DNA of 64,000 bases, taken from Homalodisca vitripennis (lineage: Eukaryota; Arthropoda; Insecta; Hemiptera; Cicadellidae). The stretch covers positions 69,491,501-69,555,500 of the forward strand of contig NC_060213.1 of assembly GCF_021130785.1 (NCBI RefSeq), in the 5' to 3' direction. Made by a program: the position numbers and the translations under genes. Positions 1-10,349 of the stretch are shown here, piece after piece (positions within the stretch are counted from its first letter, which is position 1; each line of letters opens with the position of its first letter). The notes under the pieces were generated by a model. That model was not told the origin of the DNA. It searched no databases and was given only the letters and a program-made list of their open reading frames with translations.

Positions 1-1439
1 GGAGATAAAGAATGTAAGTTTATGAAAACGCGCCCAAATATTTTGTAGACACGTGAATACATCCCAATATACATCATGAACATTAGTACGATATTGGATA
101 TGAAAACAATCATTATCTTTATGAACTACGAACTTTTGAACCTAAGGGGAAAGTTAATATTTTAAAATATTCAAAAGGATATCTTTATGTGTAGAATTAC
201 CACAGAGTCGGTGTATCACAAAGAGATTTCTGTAGAGGAAAACAAAGAGGGAGATAATTTGAAGATTCATGAGTCTATTGAACAATAAGGCTGGAGGTTA
301 AAATGAATAAATTTGTCTACGGAATTGCTACTATTTTTCCGAACACTCGCGTTATTTCTGTTTGTAGCTAAACAATATATTGCCTAGTCCAATTACTATT
401 TAGCTATTTATTCAAACTATGAAATTCTTGTATTTGTAATAAAATCATTAATAGGTACTAAATTATTTCAAGCATGAGGACAAAGTAAGTTAAGTTGTTT
501 AAATTCAATCATAAATCATTGTAAACCGAATAACTATTGCTGTGTGGATTTTTCTTCATTCACATGTAGAATTCTATTCAATATTCAATTTTACTTATCA
601 CACACTCCCTTAGTATCACCGAAAATATAAAAATAAGACATATGTTTTAAAAAACCCGAAAATACTTCATGACATGCTGTCATCATAATCGCTATTTTTC
701 ATACTTTATTGGGTATGTAAGTCATTGCTTTTGTTACCTCATGGCAGAGATCTGAAAAAAATGCTTGCACACAAGTAAGGATTTTTCAGTCCGTTCACCT
801 CAAACGTTTTGTTTCTTTTCGACTGCATTAAATACACGGCACAGCTTGTTTTGATACGTAAAATAAAGTATTACTATGGAGAACTACCGAGTGGTAAAAG
901 TTAAATAAAAACTTTATAATTATATTGTTTTCTGTATGATAAAAACAGTTTCTCTCTACATGAAGCAAAAGTGTTAGGAGCTTAATAGTATTTTGTACCT
1001 CGGCTTTAACTCGTTTGTAAAACACACGTGTGCTCCTAGATAGATACTACTTTATAATTAAAAAGGAGTCTTTTATATTATATAACCGCATATCTTAATA
1101 GGTTGTATTTTAAAAAATATACACCGATGTAAAAATAACTTATATTAAATTTACCTGAAATTATTTATAGAATGAAAGGTTTTACTTGTTTATCGTAAAC
1201 GCAAGGCAAGAACCTCGCAGTGCCTTATAAAATAAGGAAACAATTCTTAATATAATACCTTGGTTTAATCTGACAAAACAATATATTATCGCCTGAACTG
1301 CTCTATTGGAAGACGGTTCAAGAAATTTTATCATCCGATAAGAATGCAGGCGTATAACAGAAATGCCTCCGGCAATCAGCTCTGGGCTCAACAGCTCAGC
1401 TTGAATAGCGACGAACGAAAACATCCCTCGAGATAGTAC
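1..1439. other. AT-rich spacer, nothing firm
   Basis: No recognisable gene, RNA or transposon end. A minus-strand open stretch at 1182-1424 is slightly less AT-rich than its surroundings and lies directly downstream of the candidate exon at 1440-1857. It has no clear splice sites and I do not call it. Confidence 0.4.
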
Positions 1440-1857
1440 CTGTCAATAAAATATCAAAATCTACTTCCATATCATCGTGTATGCATAGCAATGTTTTTAG
1501 AAATGTAGTCGTATAATATAAAATACATTCAAAAGTAAGTTTATTTCTTCCGCATAATTTCCACAACCTATTTTCCATACCATCAAAAATTAATATTAGG
1601 TAAGATGCATTGAAATTAGGGCAATGCAATATTTGTTCCAAATATTTTTTAACAATTATTTCCTTGCACTTATAAAAGATTTGATTATTACATTTCATAG
1701 CATTGTGTTTAAATTGATTAAGAAATGATAATACAGTATGAACTTTAAACATTTCAAATCTATTCTCCACATATTGCTCTAAATTTTTTTCTAATACTGA
1801 TAAACTTAAATAATATGATGTAGTCAGTAAAACGTTCTCATAAATAACATCGAATAA
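1440..1857 (-). CDS. candidate internal exon, unknown protein
   Basis: A minus-strand stretch of about 139 codons is open without a stop and has protein-like composition (for example FDGMENRLWKLCGRNKL). It has Cys, Trp, His and acidic residues that are rare in random AT-rich frames. Reading 5'->3' on the minus strand it starts after a possible acceptor (TTTGCTTGCTAAAG at about 1858-1871) and ends at a good donor, ACAG followed by GTACTA (GT at 1439-1438). No ATG is needed because an internal exon is proposed. I do not recognise the family. The mostly helical, Leu-rich composition would suit a repeat or scaffold protein, but that is a guess. No partner exons are identified nearby. A chance open frame is the main alternative. 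Confidence 0.42.
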
Positions 1858-4559
1858 CTTTAGCAAGCAAATTTAGTACTATAAATATTGTATGATATTA
1901 TGCTCTTGGCAGCGCGCTGCTCTCATGTATTCAATCTGACAAGGAGACATTAGATATGACAATAACAATGAGATAGGTGACGCATATGTCAGTACTATAA
2001 TGCAGTTTGATTATATCAATAGGATATATTTAAGTTTAACCAATTCAATAGACTAACATACATGACATTTTTCCGGCTCAATCCATTTAGAAACTTTGCA
2101 TGCACAGTTAAATTATTGAATTATTTAGGCCTCATTATGTATAATCATATTTAATACCCAGTTTTGGTTTAAAATTATATATCTAAGAACACGCTCATAT
2201 GAAATTAGATTCTCTTATCTTAATTGATGAAGTTATTCATAAAATGGAGTTTCTTTGTTAAATGAAGTTTCCATACAGTTATCAGAAGATACTACAATAA
2301 TGCCAACTGCATACGAATATATCACTTCTGAAATCTATTAAGAACATATCTTTGTATACAAGAGTTTAGCAGAATCAATTCTTTATCATGCCAAGGATAT
2401 ATGCTTATTTAGTGGATAGTGAGGCCAGGATCAAAGGTAAAGTCACGAGGTAAAGTCTGACATTTTAAGAAGATTATAAATTATTGTCCTGATTATAGAA
2501 AATTTGCCTTGTATGTAAAGTATAATTTCGCTGCAGGTGGCAGGACTGGGCAAATTTTTAGTGTTGAATTTTGGTGTATTGTATTTTGTGACCACAAGCG
2601 GATTTGTTGTTTTAAACAATGAAAGACAAAATTAGATACTTTCATAGTATCTAACATATGGTTTAGTAACATTTTTAGTAAAAGTTTGTAAAACAGTTGA
2701 ATATAAAAATATAATTCCTTAGGTACCATTAGTATCTAAAGCAACTTTTAAATTACACCGAACGAAATTAACAATCATTTTAGGCCAATGCATATGCTAA
2801 CGTATATAAAGTGTTTGGCAAAACATTTTAATCTTATGTCCGGTTTGCATTTATTTTAATTAGAATACCTTAGGGTTTAAGTCTAATACCTTGGTGTGTA
2901 CTGGAAAATACAGTAACTGTTATACACTTAATAATATATCTACACATTAAATTATACTTTAACTTTCGCACGTTTAAAAAAAGAAGTAACAAAAGTGTCA
3001 ATAATTCGTCAATAATCCGTACTAAGTCTCTAGCTGCTATGATAAACAATGTGATCTTCGGGGAAGTCGATCCCAGTTTATTCTAGCTATAGTCAACGTA
3101 AATGTAGAAGAACTTACTTAGTTTTAATTTATGTGCCCTTTAGTACACAGAGTAACTCGCATGTAACATTTTGTTTTTTTTTTAAGTATTACAGCGCATT
3201 CTGTGCCGTATAATAAAATTAACTTATGTAACCAAACTCCAACTCGCATGAAGCTCATGTACAGTTTTTTACATATTTTAATTTACACTGTTTATTTCTT
3301 TCTGGGATTCTTTGCTCTGGCAAAATTAGACCTTTAATAACTCAATATTGAAGAATTAACAGTAATAGTTATTCTAGAGCAGAAATACTAGACCTTTCAC
3401 TGAATACAAAGTACATGTACCTTACATGATGTATCCTGACAGGCTTTGCTGAGGTTCGAATCTCAAGTCATAGACCATTTATTAATTCTAATATAATATT
3501 TTAATATTTGATACTTTCAGATGTTAAAGTCTCATATAATTATACTCAGCTTGATTAAAACTTATTTATTGTCCTTTGCTACCATAGTTACCCAAAAGGA
3601 AAAGTTTTACTAACGTTCAGTCAAATTTCATGGAGTGACACGTAACGTAACGGAATTCAATGTTAAATATAATCGATTCTTGTCATTAAATCTTAAAGTG
3701 ACTTTTGCTACAGTATTTTTTCCTTTTTGCTATGAATAAAAGTTATGTAAAAAATTCTGTTTACTTATTATGTTTACTCTGTATTTTCTTGCTTCCATCA
3801 AGATTCACCATAAGAACAACGTAAAAATATTTGCTTACGCTCATTAAAATATCATAGAGAAACCATAATCTAACTCATTATTGATCATACACAAATAATG
3901 CTTGGATAATGCTGGATTGATATTTTTAGGAAATGGAAATTTTCAGTTCTCTCGTATCATAGGCTTCCTAAATCTCAGCCAAAATAAATGAAACGAAATA
4001 CAAATGACTTTTCACAAGTTTAAGCTAAAAATGTGTTTGTGTCAAATTTGTTAAGCTTTCTTTTTACAATAAAACGTGTACAATACATTTATATGTACAA
4101 AAGACATGTCTATTTCTGATTCAAAACTATTATGGGGTACCACCACATTACGTCTTAATACCTGTTTTTTAAATTACTACGACGTCTTAGTATACTCCCA
4201 GTATTCTGTCCTACAATAACTAAATTGGTACTGAAGGTTTTGGAGCTATTAACATTATTAATCAAGCCAGATAAATTTGTTTATTTCATTGATACCTTTT
4301 TATGAGTAACAATGAAAGATTATCTTCACAAAACAAGATTATCTTCCAGTGACCATCGCTTATTTTCGAGAATTTTTACTAAGGCATTTAATAAGGACAT
4401 GTCTAAGACGTATCTATACGTTATTCTATCAAGTGCAAAGCCGTTGTTAACTGTTAGGTTTATTATATAATGGAATCAGCTGTTGTATATAAATCATTAT
4501 AAAATAATTAACTCTTCAAAAGTGACAAATTTGTCTTCTTTTCTAACTATCAGAATGTA
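1858..4559. other. AT-rich spacer
   Basis: No gene or transposon recognised over 2.7 kb. A tRNA B-box-like GGTTCGAATCTC occurs near 3452, but no cloverleaf or A box surrounds it. Confidence 0.5.
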
Positions 4560-4695
4560 TTCCTGACGGAGAATGTGGGAGGCAAACATTCCAAGTAGGA
4601 TTATCCTTTCAACTCTTAAACCGGAATTTCCACTGGATCTAGTTTAACGATGGTAACCTGAACAACGCGCACTGTTGCTGAGCTTAGCGAGCTTA
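4560..4695 (+). repeat. dispersed repeat, unit 1
   Basis: A roughly 110-bp core (fragments such as ATTTCCACTGGATCTAGTTT) recurs in diverged form and the same orientation at about 10245-10345. The two copies lie just outside the left and right ends of duplicated block A (5183-10138). Likely a transposon relic of unknown class. Confidence 0.5.
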
Positions 4696-5055
4696 TCACT
4701 CCAGGTCAGGGAGAAAATTCATTTATATATGGGAACATCAGGTTCTATGAAGGTGCATATTGGTCAATTGGATTTAACTCAGCGTTAGCAATTAGAGATA
4801 AGCTTATTTTGAGCATAGTGTAAAAATATGCCTAACACGAAATTTGATACTAGGTAACTTAAGATAAATGGCCAAACAGGCACCATTGACTTTACAAATA
4901 TTATTATTAATGGTTGATATTTGAAAGACAGTTCGAGCAACAATAATCAGTTTTACGTGCTCTAAGTCCCACTTTTGTGACTGTATCCTTGCTTGGTAAA
5001 CTTAGTTCTTTGTAGGCCCTAATGGAACTCCATTCCAAGCAGTTCACTCCTGTAA

Positions 5056-5058
<3 letters not shown>

Positions 5059-5116
<58 letters not shown>
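5059..5116. repeat. (AT)29 microsatellite
   Basis: An uninterrupted AT dinucleotide run of 58 bp, immediately left of duplicated block A. Confidence 0.97.
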
Positions 5117-5121
<5 letters not shown>

Positions 5122-5614
5122 GCCTTAAGAAACAAGTATATATACTTATTTCATGTAATATTTACAGTAAATTTAATTAACTTCCCGTTTTCCAAAAGCA
5201 ATCTATGCTTGACACCGCAAAATTTTGTCAAAAACTGCCCATTTTTTAATTTTATAGAATAATTGTGCAACACGCTTAGAAAAACATTTTAAGCGAAATA
5301 AATAAATTTGATGAGAAAAAAATTTAAGTATCTGCTTCAGAAATGAGGGAAATGTACATTTAATCATTAAACCTAATCTGCAATGTATTATGGACTTCAT
5401 ATTGAAAATTGTATTAGCTATATTTGCCTTCTTAAACTAGTAAATCTTGTTCCTCGGCAGTCAAAAATTTTGCATTTAAAGGCTAACTGAGCAAAATACT
5501 ATAGAGTCAGTACTGACGTAAATGGGAATTTACATTTATTTAGGTTTTTAAAATTACAATGCATTTAAGTTTTCATAATAAGGTCTTTACATCCTGTAAA
5601 TAATCCTTACTTAC

Positions 5615-5710
5615 ATGTATAATGTGGTGAGAGATAGAAATGTTAAACTGTGCGAGACTAGAGGCAAGAACAAGTTCCGCATACAACAATGCAGAACTAA
5701 GGTATTCAAC
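5615..5710 (-). CDS. candidate mini-exon, 96 nt (copy A)
   Basis: On the minus strand, a possible acceptor (GGGACTAG) is followed by 96 nt and a strong donor (CAT then GTAAGTAAGG). In phase 0 it encodes 32 residues beginning VEYLSSALLYAELVLASSLA and ending HHIIH, mostly hydrophobic and helix-like, possibly a membrane segment. The copy at 54055-54150 differs by a single base, a synonymous ATT/ATC change, while the flanks differ at many positions. That contrast is what selection on a coding exon predicts. It would be the most 3' recognised exon of a minus-strand mini-exon gene with 6431-6472, 6865-6978 and 7986-8057. The family is not recognised. Confidence 0.5.
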
Positions 5711-6430
5711 CTAGTCCCGGCACAAGTTATATGCATTGACCAAATAGCTTTGTATGCGCACGAATATTATCAGTTATCAATTCCAACCAATGTAAAACTT
5801 AACTATAACACTTTGGTGCCTATGGTTTCTATTCAGTTCACAAGTTGATATTAAGTCGCTGGTAAACATTTAAATTAAATATTAAAATTTAATATCATAA
5901 CTGAAAAATGTCTCTAGTAAACTTTACAAAAATGTGGTTTTAAGTGAATGAGTCATGTATTAATATGTGCCGATTCGTAGGTATAATACTAGAGAACTTA
6001 ATACTTTTGACACTTAAGAAAGAGAGTAAATTTCAATAGCCAAACATAGTATTCTATTTTTGTAACACAACAATGACATATTACGGAACCCTTATTATAC
6101 TTTCAAACCATCCATTTCAAATAAGAAACTTTAAACAAATAAATAAATACTGGGATTATTGCTTTAAGTAGAGCAGTACACGACATAGTTTTTAAGATCC
6201 CACCTTAGTTTCAAACTTTAGAAATTAAAAATAAAATACGCGTAGAGGACAAAGTAGAGATTTTAAAGAAAAATGAAGAAAACAAGTGCCTCCTGTTTAG
6301 AACTTTTGCATGACTGTAATAACTATAAAACATCTCATAATGAGTACTTAAAAAGTAGTTAAGTAGATTGTTTTGTAAATATTGCTGGTAAGAGACATGA
6401 GACCACGTAAGAAGGGAGTTTTTGACTTAC

Positions 6431-6472
6431 TTGGAGTTTACTTATTTGAAAGGCAAGTAAACCTGAACGCTT
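6431..6472 (-). CDS. candidate mini-exon, 42 nt (copy A)
   Basis: On the minus strand a textbook acceptor (T-rich tract then TTTTTAACAG) is followed by 42 nt in phase 0 and a strong donor (CAA then GTAAGT). It encodes KRSGLLAFQISKLQ. Copy B at 55050-55091 has the same splice sites and one replacement (S to R at residue 11). The length is a multiple of three, as in the neighbouring candidate exons. Function is not recognised. A chance pairing of splice-like sites is the alternative, but conservation in both copies argues against it. Confidence 0.48.
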
Positions 6473-6864
6473 CTGTTAAAAATAAAAATGAAGTTACATA
6501 AAAATAGGTTTATCAAAATTCCATAATATAATTATTTTAAGCAAACAAAATGTGTTGCGATACAGAGCTTTCACATATAAACTGATTTTAAAAAGACTTT
6601 TTGAACATTTTCCTATGATTAAATTGGATAACTCCCTGCATTTAGAAGTATTTTGCAAGTTTAAATTGCTTATAAAACTATTGGTATTACTAATACGGTT
6701 CTAATATGTGTCAGAGGTTTACTTCACCAATTTCATCTGAGATTGTTGTTACATTTTATTTATATCACACAGTATCTATCTGAAAATTAAAATATTACTA
6801 CGGTTTGTTATTATTTTTAGTTTTTAAACCAAGAATAGAATGACCAATTATAAGAATAACTTAC

Positions 6865-6978
6865 TAAACGAAATGATCCCTCAAGACGGCAAGAATACTT
6901 TATGGACAGTGAAGAGCAGGTAATGCAGGTGAATGATGTCTTTCTGAACTTTGGATGGATGATGTGATTCATGAATAT
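6865..6978 (-). CDS. candidate exon, 114 nt (copy A)
   Basis: On the minus strand a strong donor (TTA then GTAAGT) ends a conserved, less AT-rich block. With a weak acceptor (AATGGAG) the block is 114 nt, phase 0, and open: 38 residues starting IFMNHIIHPKFRK, with a Cys-rich middle (TCITCSS). The corresponding block at about 55502-55615 in copy B carries an in-frame TGA, so either copy B is decaying or this frame is wrong. The acceptor is the weakest of the set. It sits in order between the 72-nt and 42-nt exons. Confidence 0.32.
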
Positions 6979-7985
6979 CTCCATTGATTTATGAGGCACA
7001 ACAGATTAAATTATAAACAAAAAATATATATACACTCTATTGGGTATCTGGCATTTATAAATAAAAAAATCAGTAATGAATATATTCTATAGGTTACAAA
7101 TTAATTGGCTGTCTTAGGATTTAAAAATAGTTTACAAAAAATTTAAGGTGCCAAGTCACTTAATATATCTTTATTAGTTTTTTATTGATAATACCGATAG
7201 CTAATTCTATCAGTATGATTCCAAAACAGGCTATGGACGGTGAGTGAGGCATAAGAAAATAGTAAAATTTTATATAAATAGTTCTACTAATTTATATTTT
7301 AATAATTACCCGTAAAGCTCCAATCCTAGATCAAGAGTCACAGTTCCATAAAAGTATTGATAAAATAAGTTTTACATAATAAACAGAGTTATGAATCTGT
7401 GTTTGTTGTCTTATTTAATGTGGTTTTGACTTTATATTATTCCTGAATTTAATAAAAAAACTGTTTTGTACTTTCTAATTTACCTTTACTTGTGAGTAAT
7501 TTGTTTCTCTCTGTTTTAACAGATTAAAATTTTCCAACACAAAAATAACCCAATCGTTAGTAAAAAAGCATTATTCAGACCTAATTTATTTAATTTTCAG
7601 AATGCTTCTCACTCAGTCCTATACCTCATTGATCTATTCAGCAACTAACGAACAATAATCAATACCTAATAAAATATTAAAAATTTTGAAATATTTTTTA
7701 CATTAAGTTATAAGATTACAAATACCATAACGGTGACATGCTCCTCAATAAAAACATATAATAATCTAGTAACTGCAGATCACTGTAGTTATGAAATGCA
7801 TATTTTTTAGATTCTATATGCTTAATTATATGGATTATCAATATATAAACATCAATGTATTAACGAAGCAATATATTGTTTAATGAACTTCATAACTCAC
7901 AGAAGAGATGAACGTCATCTCTAATCACCCAGCGCTGAGAACATTGCAATAATGATAGACTAAAGCGCTTATGAAAACCGCTTAC

Positions 7986-8057
7986 CTGGTAATAAGTGTC
8001 ACAAGCCTGATAAAGGATGTGATAATCACCTACCCAACGATCCTTTGCTCTCTCTTC
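7986..8057 (-). CDS. candidate mini-exon, 72 nt (copy A)
   Basis: On the minus strand the acceptor TTCATTAAACTTCAG is followed by 72 nt and a near-perfect donor (TACCAG then GTAAGCGG). In phase 0 it encodes 24 residues: EERAKDRWVGDYHILYQ, then ACDTYYQ. The charged start and aromatic end look like soluble protein. Copy B (56574-56645) keeps both splice sites and the length but has four base changes, all replacing amino acids (K to E, V to E, C to Y, D to G). This is the most 5' of the candidate exons in this block. I do not recognise the protein. Confidence 0.52.
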
Positions 8058-10054
8058 CTGAAGTTTAATGAAAGCTATGGGATGGTATAGTTTTAAGTAT
8101 AAATAGGGTAAAATGGTATTTAGAGCGTGCTTGTGTTTATTTCTCAAATATAACATATTAGTCATAAAATATTACAAGATAATATTCTATAAATGATATA
8201 TATATATAATGAAAGAAGTATATTTTACGCTTTATTTTAGTTTATCTACATAAAAAGAATTCTAGTACCACTATCAGCCATACTGCTTCCCATATTAATT
8301 ACAATATTTATGAAAATAAAGATAACTTAAAACGGTAATTATGTAAATAAATAAGATTTTATATGAACTAATGAAAACTAATAGCATTACAATTACACAT
8401 GAAACAGTGTAAAAACTTTAACCTCAGCGTTAAAAAATCATCAAAGAAAAATAGAACTTTGCATAGCAAATATGACCGGAACCAGCCGCCCCAATGTAGG
8501 CAACGCCAAAGTTTAAAAATAAAACTTTGGAATTAAATTGTTTGATTGTGTAAGTAATTTAACATTCCAAATTATAAAAAAGACAAAAAGGAAGTTACAA
8601 TTAAATTCTAAATGAATTTAAAGTTGTATTTTGTTATAAAAGCATAAAATAAGTATCCAAATCTAAACTTCTCTCTCTGATAACAAATATGGATTAGTTA
8701 AAACTATCAAGTTTTATAAACACAACCTACAGTTTTTAAGTAACAACGTGTACTCTAAAAGAGGGAGGATGATTAAAACGCATATAGAAAATACAAAAAA
8801 ATTAATATCATGTAAATATAGTTACATGGAAAGGAAAATGCTGCACACGGGCCATCACAAAAAATACACTTTATAATAGACCTATGTAAAAGTTATTTTA
8901 ATACGCGATAAAAATGTTAAATAAAATTAAAAAGTAAGAAAATCAATTAGTCACTGAATGCACCCTTTTAATCATAATAAGCAATAACGCAAGCCAAGAA
9001 CCAAATAATCAGCCAAAATATAACCTAATATAACCCAAATATAATATAAGTCGTTTTTGGTAAAAGATATTTTATTGGGTACATAGAGAACTACGTGTAT
9101 CATCTGTTTTTTTTAATTTAAGTGATAAAAAGAATTAATTTACGCTTGTTTCTATTTTATTAAATGTTATAAAAATTATATTGGAATGGAATTATTACAG
9201 CTCGTTTTGAATTACTCAATAAATATAAGTGCAACAGCAATACAAATTAAATAAATACCAACACTAAATACAAATTCTTCTGAACAAACTTCCACTAGCA
9301 ATGTTAATTAATTACCACAATCACACAAATTTATTGAATACTAAAAGGTCATATCGATTTCAAGAAAAAAGTATACCTATATACGGTGCTGACAATTTCA
9401 AAGGCTCGAACCGGGTTCTACTGGAAAGGAACTACAGAATATGAAGGCAAATGTAATAAATACTTTCTTGTGGTAGAACAATAATTTTTATGCATCCTCA
9501 GTCATATGATTATTTCTTAATATATAGTTTTTCTAGGTTTAGAAACAATAAACTTTAGAAGAGAAATAGATCTACTGTCATTTTTACTGATGTCATTGCT
9601 ATAGGCAGGAACTCTCAATAGTACCAGTAATATTACATATTATGTATACAATTCTGTAAACCATCTTGATGTAGAATGATAAAACATCTTAGTAATCTAA
9701 AATACCATAAATATTCATATGAATTCTCTCATAATCGTAGTGTTCTGTCATAAGTGAGATATTAGCGCTGATTACTGGATAATTATGAACAGTCCCACTT
9801 CACCTGTTGGTGAAAGGCTTCGTGTCACAGTCCGGTCTCTCGGCAACCGTAGTGTTTATAATCTCAGGGATTTAATTCTTTTTAAACTCAAAAAATAATT
9901 TCAGTATGTGAACAATTTAGTTTAGCAAGTACTTCCGATCTATTCCCTAAAAATGATGTTTAACGTATCTACATTACGATATATGACACAGCTTGATTAG
10001 AGTTGTATTAATTAAAAATATTTCATTATAAATTAAGCAATTTATTCATACTTA

Positions 10055-10056
10055 AC

Positions 10057-10084
<28 letters not shown>
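10055..10084. repeat. CA-rich microsatellite
   Basis: An imperfect CA run broken by a CAAA step, near the right end of copy A. It is not at the matching place in copy B, where a Helitron sits instead. Confidence 0.95.
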
Positions 10085-10089
<5 letters not shown>

Positions 10090-10244
10090 TTACATATCTT
10101 AATTTTTGTTTGCCTAAGGAGAGGATAGATTTTCGTAAAATTACTTACGTAAATTATTTACGAAAAATAATTACGTCATCTAAACAAACAAAACGGATTT
10201 TACTTTTTTCTGACTAAAAACTCGTTACGGGGAAACTGGCTAGT

Positions 10245-10345
10245 CAAATTTCCAAGTAAGCCTATCTTTCCATCTACTGAACCGGGATTTCCACTAGATT
10301 GAGTTTACAGGCGGCAAACTGAACCACACACTCTGTTGATGAGAT
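10245..10345 (+). repeat. dispersed repeat, unit 2
   Basis: A diverged direct copy of the core at 4560-4695 (shared pieces such as GGGATTTCCACTAGATTGAG). It lies about 100 bp beyond the right end of duplicated block A. Confidence 0.5.
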
Positions 10346-10349
10346 TAAA

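Larger units (their letters stand above)
5183..10138. repeat. segmental duplication, copy A (~4.96 kb)
   Basis: Nearly the whole block recurs in direct orientation and the same order at 53628-63862. The shared block starts at CCGTTTTCCAAAAGCAATC and ends at GCCTAAGGAGAGGATAGAT. Sampled stretches agree at roughly nine bases in ten, with many small indels. No terminal inverted repeats or LTRs are visible at the ends, so a segmental duplication of host sequence is preferred over a transposon. Copy A lacks the LTR element, the Helitron and a ~190-bp insert that interrupt copy B. It contains candidate minus-strand exons that are better conserved than their flanks. Confidence 0.85.

Noticed and set aside
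3445..3470. tRNA-like B box (GGTTCGAATCTC)
   Set aside because: No acceptor, D or anticodon stems and no A box at the right distance; a chance match or SINE dust.
9400..9430. Minus-strand CCCGGTTCGAGCC, T-arm-like, also in copy B near 62940
   Set aside because: No cloverleaf could be drawn around it in either copy.
9804..9862. Possible minus-strand exon ending CCAACAG/GTGAAG
   Set aside because: The counterpart in copy B has lost most of it and the length is not a multiple of three; too weak to list with the mini-exons.
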